This document shows, piece after piece, positions 23,861 to 32,679 of a stretch of DNA of 64,000 bases (the stretch's first letter is position 1; each line of letters begins with the position of its first letter). This DNA is from Vandiemenella viatica (lineage: Eukaryota; Arthropoda; Insecta; Orthoptera; Morabidae): contig JARYHS010008074.1 in the NCBI GenBank assembly GCA_031002005.1, forward strand, positions 183,916,494 through 183,980,493, given 5' to 3'. A program made the translations under genes and the position numbers. Under the pieces are notes generated by a model. It was not told the origin of the DNA. It searched no databases and was given only the letters and a program-made list of their open reading frames with translations.

Positions 23861-23920
23861 GGTGTAAAAACACGACGTTTCGACAGCTGACTCTGCTGTC
23901 TTCATCAGGTTTCTTGTGGT
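23861..23920 (-). ncRNA. hammerhead-ribozyme-like core, Penelope type
   Basis: On the minus strand the core CTGATGA (23908-23902) is followed by a stem GACAGC...GCTGTC with a 7-base loop, then GAAACGTC (23881-23874). This is the hammerhead order C3-U4-G5-A6-N7-G8-A9, stem II, G12-A13-A14, then a minimal A-C/G-U stem III and the U-C cleavage site. Flanking bases can form a stem I with one mismatch and a G-T pair. Minimal hammerheads of this kind are reported in Penelope-like elements. All core bases are present, so it could be active. Confidence 0.65.
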
Positions 23921-23979
23921 TGCCCTCAGCTGACTGTCTCTGCCTCAACTCAGAGGCAAAGACAGTCAGCTGAGGACAA

Positions 23980-24040
23980 CCACAAGAAACCTGATGAAGA
24001 CAGCAGAATAAGCTGTCAAAACGTCATGTTTTTACACCAC
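23980..24040 (+). ncRNA. decayed hammerhead-like core in the opposite arm
   Basis: The right arm repeats the motif on the plus strand: CTGATGA at 23991-23997 and the GACAGC/GCTGTC stem, but the conserved G12 is A (AAAACGTC at 24018-24025). That change is expected to abolish cleavage. The two arms therefore hold one intact and one broken version. Confidence 0.5.
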
Positions 24041-24859
24041 TATCCAGCTGGACACCCGAGAGGATTTTGTTGCATCGATACGCCAGGAAAGTCTCCACTC
24101 ACACACCTAAGTATGTTTTTTAGAAAGATGAAGAAATTCAACTTATAAGATTTAATAAATGGAAAACTGAAAATATGACCAAATGATAGCTAAAATTAAA
24201 TAGTATAATAATACAATAACAGTTTGAAGTTAGAGTTGGGATTTAAGGGTGAAAAATAGGATTTTCATATCTGAATTCCTAGCTGACATCATGAACATGT
24301 CACTGACAGTGGGTGATGTCATGGACCATGATTAAGGATATATTTTCAAAATGTAATACTGGGAGCTAGAACACACAATCCAAGACATACAGTAAAGGTT
24401 TCATTTGAAGTAATCATATCGTAATTGAGATATGAATTTCTTAAAGTTTTAAGAGCCCACCAAGCAATCTGAAATGGAATTAAAAATGAAGCATGACAAG
24501 GAAAAACTAAAAATTACACCCAAATAAAAATAGCCACACAACTGAGACATAGGTCAGAATAAAGAGAAAATTAAAAGAAACCTGGTGATGTATAAATCTT
24601 TGTGCTGAATCAAATACTTTTAAAGTAATAAATAAATTACTAAAATGAACAATTGCTAACTTCTGGAAATTATTAGGTATTAAACAAAGCAAATTAAGAG
24701 TAAAGTTATCATGCCATAAAATTCTCAGATTAACCTATTCTGTTGGAATTAAAATAAGAATCTGGAGTTTTTGTTCCCACGCTTGGAGACCATAAATACA
24801 TAGCTATTTTATTTCTCGTTATGCCAGTTGGAAGGGAAGCACGGTCCACATTAGTTGTC

Positions 24860-25290
24860 ATAGCACTACTGGTAGTTGGACTTGTAAACATTTTCATCAG
24901 TTACCTTTGTGAGATTATTATTATTATTAATATATTTTTTATTGAGTTGAGCTTTAATCACCACTTCTGCGAAAGTTTGGGGATTTTGTAGCTATATTCT
25001 GAAGTGAAAGTGTTGCCATGTGTTGTGATTTCCTGAGGATTTCAAATGCCTGATGCAATATCGGGGCTTGTAATTGTATCATCTAATACCAGTTCTGAAT
25101 TGGAACTTTTAAAGAATATATGGAATGACTTTCAGCTGTGACATTTTTATTTTTATGATGTACCTATGATCGTCATATGTTATGGGGAAAGTATATTAAT
25201 AGATTGGCAACCATCTAAGAAACCTACATTAACTTTATACCACTATCATGGTTAACAGTTTATGAAAAGTGTTGCCACCTGAAGTAACAT
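24860..25290. other. intronic DNA, nothing recognised
   Basis: Short (att)n tract near 24920. No coding or repeat structure I can support. Confidence 0.35.
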
Positions 25291-25299
25291 TAAATCATA

Positions 25300-25980
25300 A
25301 CAGTTGGTCTGCTGAAGATGTATGTGGGGCAGTGGGCAGGATTTGGTTGAGAATTATGTGCATTTTGGAGAAGGAATCTAATAAGTCATGATCACGGTGC
25401 AGGATTAAGTTAATGGGCTCAAGCCTAGGAGAGAAATGAATGATGAAATGAGGTTGCAGTTTATTTCAGGAGGAATGTTGCTGAAGCAGTTATATCAAGG
25501 ATGGAATGTAGTGAAAGAGATTTAGTTTTGTATATAATCACTGAGGTAGCAGTGGGAAATGAGAACTTGTAAGAGGGATAGAGATTCTTCATCAGAATTG
25601 ATGTGTCTGCCATGGGCAGTAATTCTCTAAGGAAAGGTATATTTAGTGTAGAACAGATGACAACTGCCAAAGTGAAGGCACTGTTGCAAATTTGTAGTGA
25701 ACATGTAGGCTGCCTTTTCAGAAGGAAGTGCCAATATTGAGAAAAAGATGTTTGTTGGAATAAGTCTTGGTGAAGTTGATGGAGTGTTTACGGAATTGAG
25801 AAAGTTTAGTTGGTGGTTTTCACTGTGTGGCCACATAACAAAAATATCATTGATGTATCTGAAGCTTACAATAGATTTGAGAAGGATTTTATTCAAGAAA
25901 TGTTCCTCTAGATATCCTAGGAATAAGTTTGCACAGGATGGAATCATGCAGTTACCCATGGGATACATGAAAGTGTAATG
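25300..25980 (-). pseudogene. Penelope-like reverse transcriptase fragment
   Basis: Minus-strand reading has MGNCMIPSCANLFLGYLEEH (the P-M-G-x-x-x-S...N-L-F-L block) and IVSFRYINDIFVMWPHSEN, the catalytic block in which Y-V-D-D is the family norm and Y-I-N-D is seen here. The lost first Asp predicts an inactive RT. Downstream ENHQLNFLNSVN continues the palm. Stops follow below 25627. Confidence 0.78.
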
Positions 25981-26702
25981 ATTAAACAGGCACTGTGATT
26001 ATTGCAAACAGTTCTATCATTGTCTCTAACTAAGGGTGCTAATATTCAGAATATGATACTTATACCATAAAAGTTTATGCAAGATTCAATAGATGGTTGC
26101 CAGTCTGTTTGAATATTTTTACCATAACAGATAATGGTCAGAGGTGCCACATAAAAATAAAAAGTCAATGCTGGAAGTCACTTGGTATATAGATGAAAAG
26201 TTTTAGGTTTGAAAAGGGTATCAAGTAGAATATTTAGAATATTTAATCGTACTTTGAAATCCTTATTTGACACCTGAAAGTCATCACAAAAAACATTCCA
26301 CATTCACATCTAAAAAGAATTGCTGATGTTTTTTATTTTGTCTTTTCTCTGTTACAATACAGATATTTATGCTGTTCAAAATTCATGATCTTCAAATTGC
26401 ACATTTTAAAATTTCTTGCCCGGTCCATATGATCATGGAAAAATAGTTGTCATGACTTAACTTTCACAATAAGAGCCACCATTCCTCAACTTCCTTTTTT
26501 AATGTCACAATTAACAAATAAGATAATACTAATTATACACAGATACCATCAGCTGAGGCAATTTGCATCTCTAACAGATATTTCAGATCCTGACCAATAA
26601 CTTAAATAAATAACTTATTGAACAATTTCTCCATCTTAAATTATGATGTTTAATGTTTTTATTTGTCATTATATTTTATTGTTCTGAGAGAAAAACTCTT
26701 AC

Positions 26703-26729
26703 CTTCACAAGTTGCCTGTGTTGAGGTTC
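26703..26729 (-). CDS. host gene 27-bp microexon
   Basis: A minus-strand microexon between acceptor aacttggaacatacag and donor gtaagagttttt, both strong. In phase 0 it encodes EPQHRQLVK and keeps the frame between the 36603-36724 exon (ends phase 0) and the 10241-10319 exon (starts phase 0). A 27-bp length preserves the frame whether included or skipped, as is common for regulated microexons. Expression is not shown by sequence alone. Confidence 0.55.
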
Positions 26730-27330
26730 CTGTATGTTCCAAGTTTGCAATAAGAAAACAATATTTGATTAGTGGAACATTCAGATTGCTAATTCCATAA
26801 GCAAATACCAAGTAAATTCGCATTACATTGAAATATGATGATATAACATATCACCATACATACTGAGAAACAGCTTAAAAACTCAAGGCATATTCGTTTT
26901 GCAAGCGAAACGTGTGATAAGTACAGCAACTTGAACATCAATTTTTTTAAAAAAATCTTTAAGCAGAATAAAACCATGCATAAAAGCAAACAAACATATA
27001 ATACTAAAATAATTCCAAAACAGCAAACAAATGAATGACAGCATGTACCATACCAGTATAGATGAAGTCAATACACCACCCCTAAAGATTTGTTCTAGGC
27101 ATCAAAATATTAGTACCTAGTTTTGATTCAACTCAATAACCTCACAGTGAAAAAGCAACATAAAAATTAAGATTGAAAAAGTACCATAAAGAATTATAAC
27201 CAGCAAGAGGAAGGTAAAAACGTTTCGATAGGTTGAGAACATCTGCACAGTGAAGTGAACTATTTGTATTGTGTTGGAAATTAATAGACTTTTGATCATA
27301 GTTCATGAAACAGTAACACTATGTTAACAT

Positions 27331-28672
27331 TGTAAGGATCTTGGAATTTTGGCAAATTCTAGTTTTGCTTAGGCGGGACGTAGAAATTTTGTGAAGTACA
27401 GTTTTCAACTTTAAGTAATTTCCCTGCAATCTTGCTCACAGTTGCAATTCGTCATAATAATCATTTTAATGTGTAATTATCATATCGGGAAATGTTTAGT
27501 TTAAGAGTTATTCCCGTTTGTTCAAGTTTTGAAGCACGCGATCAGGATAGTGAAATTCTAAGATTCGCAGTATCTTTAAATCCAGTAAAGCTACAACCGA
27601 ACTTTTATCACCAGCTGTAGTCAGCACTATCCCCGATATTTTGGTAATAAAATGAAATAATTTGGCAAAGTTTAATTAGTGATTTTAATTAAGACAAAAT
27701 AATAAGCTTTTTTTATTAAAAGAGATATCAATTTAAATTTTACATTAGCAGATAGCCCTAATTAAGACGATTTCAGACATATATGGGTTTTCATCAAAAG
27801 TTTAAGCATTTGTCCGGAAATTAAGTTTTTGTAAAGTAGATTGTCGCGGATTGTTGTGCACGCGCGTAAAAAGTTCTAGAACACTTAGGGATTTTACCCA
27901 GATTTGAATGTATCACTACGCGGAGTCTTAAACAGCTAAAACTTCAAAATTAATTACTCTAAATTTCTCAAGAGACTGCCGTCGGACTTCTAGTGGATAA
28001 GTCCAGATACTATCAAAGTTTAAACATTTTTTAATAGTCGGGATCGTCAAATAAATTTCGTACTCTGAGCTACGCGGAGGAAAAAGATGTGATACAGTTG
28101 CTGACGTCACTGGTTCTCGTGGTTTCGATAAAAGAGCCGGTCTGTTCCTGTCCGGGGGTCTTTTTGCTGGTCTGTTCCGGTCCGTCTGTTCCTGCCTGGC
28201 GTCTGTTTCGGTCTGACTTTCGTCGCGCTGGTTGTAACTCGCCATGCGGGCTTGTTCAACCATGTCGTGTCGTGTTAAATCATAACTTCAATGACTGTTA
28301 AGAACTTGTAAATTTACTAAGGGGTTTCGGTCGGTTAGATTTCTCTCCACAATCTGTAACTTTGGAAAAGATAATTCGATATGCCTGCTCAACTGTAAAT
28401 GCACTTTGAACTTTTGACTTTGAACAATAAAACTTTGGATTTTTCTAACAGTGAACTTGTGTGCTTCAGTTGTTAGCATAAAACCCTTTTCAATATTTGG
28501 GGTTGAAATCAAATATTGTGGCGACCTAGGCATTTAGTTGAGTCATCCTGGCTACATGGTCAAATCAAATCAAAATTATTTAGCATATGTACTGAGAATT
28601 GTGAGCTATCAAGTGTTTAAGTTAAGGCACTTAGGCGATACTATAACCCCAGTATCGGCCTTTGTCCTTACA
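27331..28672 (+). repeat. 5' LTR of the retroelement (1342 bp)
   Basis: Differs from the 3' LTR at about a dozen positions by eye, mostly single bases and one-base indels (for example 28041-28046 'ttaatagtcg' against 'ttaataatcg', and 28325 'aagggg' against 'aaagggg'). That is about 99% identity, so the insertion is fairly young. It contains an AATAAA near 28425, ahead of a GT-rich stretch, as expected for LTR polyadenylation. The region 28138-28225 has four close copies of GGTCTGTTCC-like words and is GC-rich compared with its surroundings. Confidence 0.9.
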
Positions 28673-28690
28673 TGGGACTGTAAGGCTCGC
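28673..28690 (+). promoter_or_regulatory. candidate primer-binding site
   Basis: TGGGACTGTAAGGCTCGC follows the LTR end without a gap. It starts with TGG, the complement of a tRNA CCA end. I cannot assign the tRNA. Fifteen of these bases recur as a perfect inverted copy at 34154-34168. Confidence 0.5.
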
Positions 28691-29547
28691 GTTTGATTCA
28701 TTTCAAACGGTGGAGGAGAAATTACCGACCTACATGTTACGTGTGAAAACTTCGGGGAATAACCGGCATGAGGGCAACTACCTCATCATGACTTCGACGA
28801 CGCCGACACCGCCCGCTCACTGAGGCCAGATGCAGCACCCGATACCACATGAGCGTCGCTTCGCCATGGTACATCGCGGGCGCATCTCGACTTCACACCA
28901 TGTAGTACAGCGATGCCCGGGGGACTGACCACACCAACAGCTGTTTCCCGCGGCTCCGACAACGGCAGACCATCATGCTGCAACTCAACATGCAGCCTAC
29001 AATAAAGTTAAGTAAAAACTTTTTCCAACTTTTCTTCGAGACCGTCGTGTGAAATTTTTTTTTAATAATACTGCCTCCATATATGCAACAGCATTTCATA
29101 CAGTGCACTAAATTATTGCGTTGCAATCATTTCCTCCTTACTGAGGCAGACTATTTTCACATTTTGAATTCTTTTGTTCGTGCACTAGATACGCGACCAT
29201 AAACTTTCAGCTTTATATGTTGTTTACTTTTGGCGCAAAGTATTTCTTTATCGCAGACGCGCCATATTTTTCATCTTGCTGAAATTCATTGCAAAGACTC
29301 TATTGATGCTTGCTGTAACGCACCATAAACAGTTTTTGAGAAAAATTTTACAAGTATTGGCTTTCTGATTCTGTGTTCATCTTTGCATTGTTTTATATTT
29401 CATGACCATTGTCTTTCGAGAGTGTACAAAATTTTTTCTAGTGATTATTGTGTTTTTCAGGTTAGAGTTCAGTTTTGATTATTTCTGTGTTTTTTTTTAT
29501 GTGCACTTTGTTTAATATTATAACTTTAAGTAACACTTTTCGTAACC
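28691..29547 (+). other. 5' leader of the retroelement
   Basis: Untranslated leader between the primer site and the first long frame. It holds a small hairpin right after the primer site (CGTTTGA ... TCAAACG at 28689-28708) and a GC-rich pocket at 28775-28985 with many CG dinucleotides, unlike the AT-rich remainder. This is where packaging signals would be expected, but none can be proved. Confidence 0.4.
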
Positions 29548-30240
29548 ATGGAATCTGTAATTAGTTGCCCGGCTACTAACATTCCTCTAGACAAACTAGT
29601 TTTTCAGTACAAACCTTTTCAATCAGACGATGTTAAGAAAATAATTCAATCTCTTAACGAAAAGGATACTGCACTATTAACTGCTGCTGATGTTCATTAT
29701 TTTACTTACGCCACAATCGGTTACGTCACTGATAGTGTCATTTTTCATTGCAAGGCAGCCGAGACTTCTGTAAAATTTTATGTAGATGGACTGTCCCGTC
29801 TGCTGTCCCGTGCAGAAATGTCTGTAGATATCAGCTATACCGTTGACTTTAGAAAGATCCCTCCAGCCAATCGATTGGAAGAACTTGTTATTCCTTTTCA
29901 ACAGGAGCTTGAAAGTTATTCCGTCCGAAAGAAGGGTACCGTGGGTACTCATTTTGATTACCTAATTGATTCCAAACAAAAGTTTGAAACAAATTTTAGT
30001 GCCTATTTGGAAAATGTAACCTCTGAGGGGAAGGTTGATGTCCTACAAACCATTAATGATATGTTACCGTCTATTTATCAAGAGGTTAATCAGCTGTATA
30101 GTTTAGCTACTTCTTATATCCAAGGTCTCCAGGAATATAAAACTAAGACCATTGCAAATGCACATGTCAACTTTCAAACTTTTTGTGAAAAGGTAATTCA
30201 AGCTAGGCTTGACTATATAGAATCTCACTCAGTCATCTGA
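29548..30240 (+). CDS. retroelement ORF, first segment (230 aa, unrecognised)
   Basis: It starts with ATG at 29548 in a fair context (cgtaaccATGG) and ends with TGA at 30238-30240. The opening is MESVISCPATNIPLDKLVFQ. The middle has SRLLSRAEMSVDISYTVDF, and the end is helical and charged (VNQLYSLATSYIQGLQEYKT). There is no zinc knuckle and no enzyme motif. The size, position after the leader and helical character fit a gag-like structural protein, but sequence similarity is not evident to me. The next reading frame (+1) is open across the stop and continues in similar style, so this is probably the front part of a longer protein. Confidence 0.7.
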   Translation: MESVISCPATNIPLDKLVFQYKPFQSDDVKKIIQSLNEKDTALLTAADVHYFTYATIGYVTDSVIFHCKAAETSVKFYVDGLSRLLSRAEMSVDISYTVDFRKIPPANRLEELVIPFQQELESYSVRKKGTVGTHFDYLIDSKQKFETNFSAYLENVTSEGKVDVLQTINDMLPSIYQEVNQLYSLATSYIQGLQEYKTKTIANAHVNFQTFCEKVIQARLDYIESHSVI

Positions 30241-30806
30241 GGAAACAAACCCACATTCATTACCGCCAATTCCCATTCAAAACCAACAGCTGCAAACACA
30301 TACTAGCAGCATTTTCTCTGATGACCAAGTGATTGTAAATAATGTTGTTGATACACCTGTTCCTGAAACCTTAGATAATTACTCTGCAGGTAGTATTTCC
30401 ATAACTAATCTAAGTACCACAGAGGAACAAATAGTCCCTGTAGGAACATCCACACCCATTAAGAAAGAATTTTCAGAACCATTAACAGCTGTTCCTGTAG
30501 GAGGACATGTTCTTCATCAACTATTACATGAAGCAGTAGTACATGCTTCACCTATAATGCAACCAACTGTTATGGCTAAGCTTGTTGACATTGTCACAGA
30601 GCCTACTGCTACAGAGGCACAACCAGCTCTAAATATTTTTAAGGAGAGGGAATTTTTACCAGCATCTATAGAAACTACTAATCAGCTGGTCGATTGTACA
30701 ACTGAGCTTGTAACACCCACCCCACCCCAGCCCTCAGAGGAGGAGAAACCTACTGCAACTCCACTTATTGATTTTGAACCACTGGCTTCACCTGAAGTGG
30801 ACATTT
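30232..30806 (+). CDS. retroelement ORF, second segment (+1 frame)
   Basis: A frame open through the TGA of the first segment. It begins around QSSEETNPHSLPPIPIQNQQ and goes on through DDQVIVNNVVDTPVPET to EKPTATPLIDFEPLASP. It is rich in T, P, S and acidic residues with no domain I know. It has no good ATG near its start, so it would be reached by a +1 frameshift or is the result of a small deletion. Near 30806 the coding composition passes to the third frame within the run TTTT. Confidence 0.6.
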
Positions 30807-32450
30807 GTTTTCGATTTGGTAGACACCTCAGCAGAACAGTTGATTTCGGAAATTCTTGGGGACAACATTCCTATATGTGAAATCTTAGGGAATAGTGGGG
30901 ACTTAATTGATTTCACAGATGATAACGTGACAACCACCTATCCTCAGCCGTCAGTTAAAGAAACTGTGCATGCTTTGCCCCCACTGCAACTAACTATTCC
31001 TGATACCCTAGTTCATAGTAAAGCTGCGTCTTTGCCTGCATTAGCCTGTAGTGATGTACCTGATATCACTGCTGATCCCATTTTGGATAATTCAGAAAAC
31101 TCTGAAACCTATTCTGCACCTACAGAGGTGACAGAAACTAGCATTAATTCAACAACTGATCCATTAATAACTACTGATCAATTAGATCCTATTGCAGTAG
31201 AAACAACTGATTTTTCCACAACTGAAATTTTAGTACAGCCATCAGCTGATCTCTCACATGTCATTGAACCACCTATTAAGAAAGATAATATTGTATCTGA
31301 CCTTATTGATATTCAAACAGATGTTTTGCATGAAACTACAACTACTGATAGTTCAGGCCCTAGCCCTACACAGCTAATTAGTGATATTTTTGGTGTTAAT
31401 GAAAATTTACCAATAACTTCATTTGACAGTGAGGATTTAATTGATGTACAAGTTGAATATCAGATTGCTAATATACAATCAGCTGATCCCATACCACAGG
31501 CTGTTTGCTCATGTGAGCCTAATATTTCTAATCCCAAACAGCTTGCAAGGCGATATAAGCCTACTTTTGTGGATAAGCTGAAACACCAATTATTTCAGGA
31601 AATGTTTCCTGAAAACATCCTTACTGATTTACCACTAATTACTATTCCTAATTGGGAACACTGTGGTCTTAATAAACAATTTTTCAGCTTTATTCTTTTT
31701 CAGAATGTACGAGATTTTTCAGGCAGTGGGTACTTCATTAAATTTTATCCTGATAATTTCAGGAAACCCTTTGCATTCTGTATGGTAAAAGAAAACAGGG
31801 TTTCTTTTTCACAAACTCACTTGCCTATGCTGTACCAGCACAAAAAGAATGCCAAAATGAAATTTATTTTGAATTCCAGTTATGAATGCTTTGGGAGGGG
31901 GACTAAAATGAAAAGTCTGTTCTACCCCTCACCACTAAACAAAAATATGACCAGTTTGACTTATGATTGTTTTGGGAGGGGGACTAAAATGAAAAGTCTG
32001 TTGAACCCCTTACCATCAAACAGAAGGCAAAGTCTTTTTGCAGAAAGGAGGAATGTTCTTAAACTTAAAATTAGTACACCTCACAAGGTGCCATCACAAT
32101 TATCCTGCCTTTTGAGGATATATAAGACAATTCCTGTCAATTTTAATATTTTTCTATTTTATTTTGGGATTTTTAGTATTTGTTTATTTGAAGCTGTTGC
32201 ACAGCAGATTTTGATTTTGGATGATGTAAGGGAGCATGAAGTGTTGCTACCACTTCACTTTTCTATTGTGTACTGTATCATAATAATTTACCATCTACCT
32301 TGGGAAATCAGACAACAATTTGAATCAGATAGGATTTCTAAGGCATCAGGGATGGAACTGATTGAAGTAGAGATGGAATGTCAAAGAGAGGAAGTTATGT
32401 GCACAGAAGAGGAAGTAAATGCTCCTATTAAAGTATGTGTGAGGATGTGA
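30807..32450 (+). CDS. retroelement ORF, third segment (~547 aa, unrecognised)
   Basis: Begins inside the shift at TTTT and runs to TGA at 32448-32450. The first ~230 residues are T/S/D-rich with repeated L-I-D-[FIV] words (GDLIDFTDD, SDLIDIQTD, EDLIDVQVE) and a duplicated block (QLISEILGDN / QLISDIFGVN). The central part is more globular (KPTFVDKLKHQLFQEMF, ITIPNWEHCGLN, FSGSGYFIKFYPDNF). Then come two tandem copies of CFGRGTKMKSL. Near the C-terminus a hydrophobic run (NIFLFYFGIFSICLFEAV) and a second (FSIVYCIIIIYHLPW) look like membrane segments, followed by an acidic tail. The function is unknown. Confidence 0.65.
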   Translation, partial: VFDLVDTSAEQLISEILGDNIPICEILGNSGDLIDFTDDNVTTTYPQPSVKETVHALPPLQLTIPDTLVHSKAASLPALACSDVPDITADPILDNSENSETYSAPTEVTETSINSTTDPLITTDQLDPIAVETTDFSTTEILVQPSADLSHVIEPPIKKDNIVSDLIDIQTDVLHETTTTDSSGPSPTQLISDIFGVNENLPITSFDSEDLIDVQVEYQIANIQSADPIPQAVCSCEPNISNPKQLARRYKPTFVDKLKHQLFQEMFPENILTDLPLITIPNWEHCGLNKQFFSFILFQNVRDFSGSGYFIKFYPDNFRKPFAFCMVKENRVSFSQTHLPMLYQHKKNAKMKFILNSSYECFGRGTKMKSLFYPSPLNKNMTSLTYDCFGRGTKMKSLLNPLPSNRRQSLFAERRNVLKLKISTPHKVPSQLSCLLRIYKTIPVNFNIFLFYFGIFSICLFEAVAQQILILDDVREHEVLLPLHFSIVYCIIIIYHLPWEIRQQFESDRISKASGMELIEVEMECQREEVMCTEEEVNAPIKVCVRM

Positions 32451-32534
32451 CTTGTTTTTCTATGTTTATGGGGGAGGCTGGAAGAGAAGATAGTACCATT
32501 CGGGGGAATGCAATATTTATTATTATTTTATTAA

Positions 32535-32676
32535 TAGGACCAGGAAATAGAGACTCACCTGCGAATCCCATTATTATTATTATTATTATTAGGGCCAGGA
32601 AGCAGAGACTTGCCTGCGAATCCCATAATTAATAGGGCCAGGAAAAAGAGAGTCACCTGAGTATCCCATAATCAAT
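32535..32676 (+). repeat. short minisatellite in the retroelement
   Basis: Three units starting at 32535, 32590 and 32633, each 'tagggccaggaa..agag..tcacctgcgaatcccat' followed by a variable (att)n spacer. The period is 43-55 bases. A degraded fourth unit can be seen near 33468-33492. It is just after the coding frame ends. Confidence 0.75.
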
Positions 32677-32679
32677 ATT

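Larger units (their letters stand above)
23829..24105. mobile_element. 277-bp Penelope-derived foldback insertion
   Basis: Two 117-bp arms (23830-23946 and 23953-24069) are near-perfect inverted copies around a 6-base loop. A 36-base tail ending 'gtctccactcacacac' follows the right arm. The element is flanked by 12-bp direct repeats cctaagtatgtt (23817-23828 and 24106-24117). The other copy of the host repeat has this site once, unoccupied, at 62577-62588. The arms carry the same terminal sequences as the larger Penelope-like foldback at 42517-44355. There is no coding capacity. Confidence 0.85.
23740..24850. repeat. unnamed dispersed repeat, copy 1
   Basis: Matches 62490-63360 in the same orientation at moderate identity over several blocks: 'taaatttaactatggcaa', 'cctaagtatgtt / cctaaatgtgtt', 'gaagaaa...ttcaa', and the 'ctggtgatgta...aatc...tttt' block at 24580-24620 against 63040-63080. 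It has no visible coding. It is interrupted by the foldback element at 23829-24105. Confidence 0.65.

Noticed and set aside
27928..28263. Minus-strand open frame of 111 residues in the 5' LTR, repeated in the 3' LTR
   Set aside because: Open because of repeated GC-rich words. No domain, no start context, and it lies in LTR control sequence. Kept only as a note.
28786..29126. Minus-strand frames over the GC-rich leader
   Set aside because: Explained by CpG-rich composition. They overlap and disagree in frame, with no motif.
29548..32450. Retroviral-type gag-pol or a true envelope gene
   Set aside because: No zinc knuckle, no protease, RT or integrase motifs. The hydrophobic runs near the C-terminus alone are not enough to call an envelope protein.
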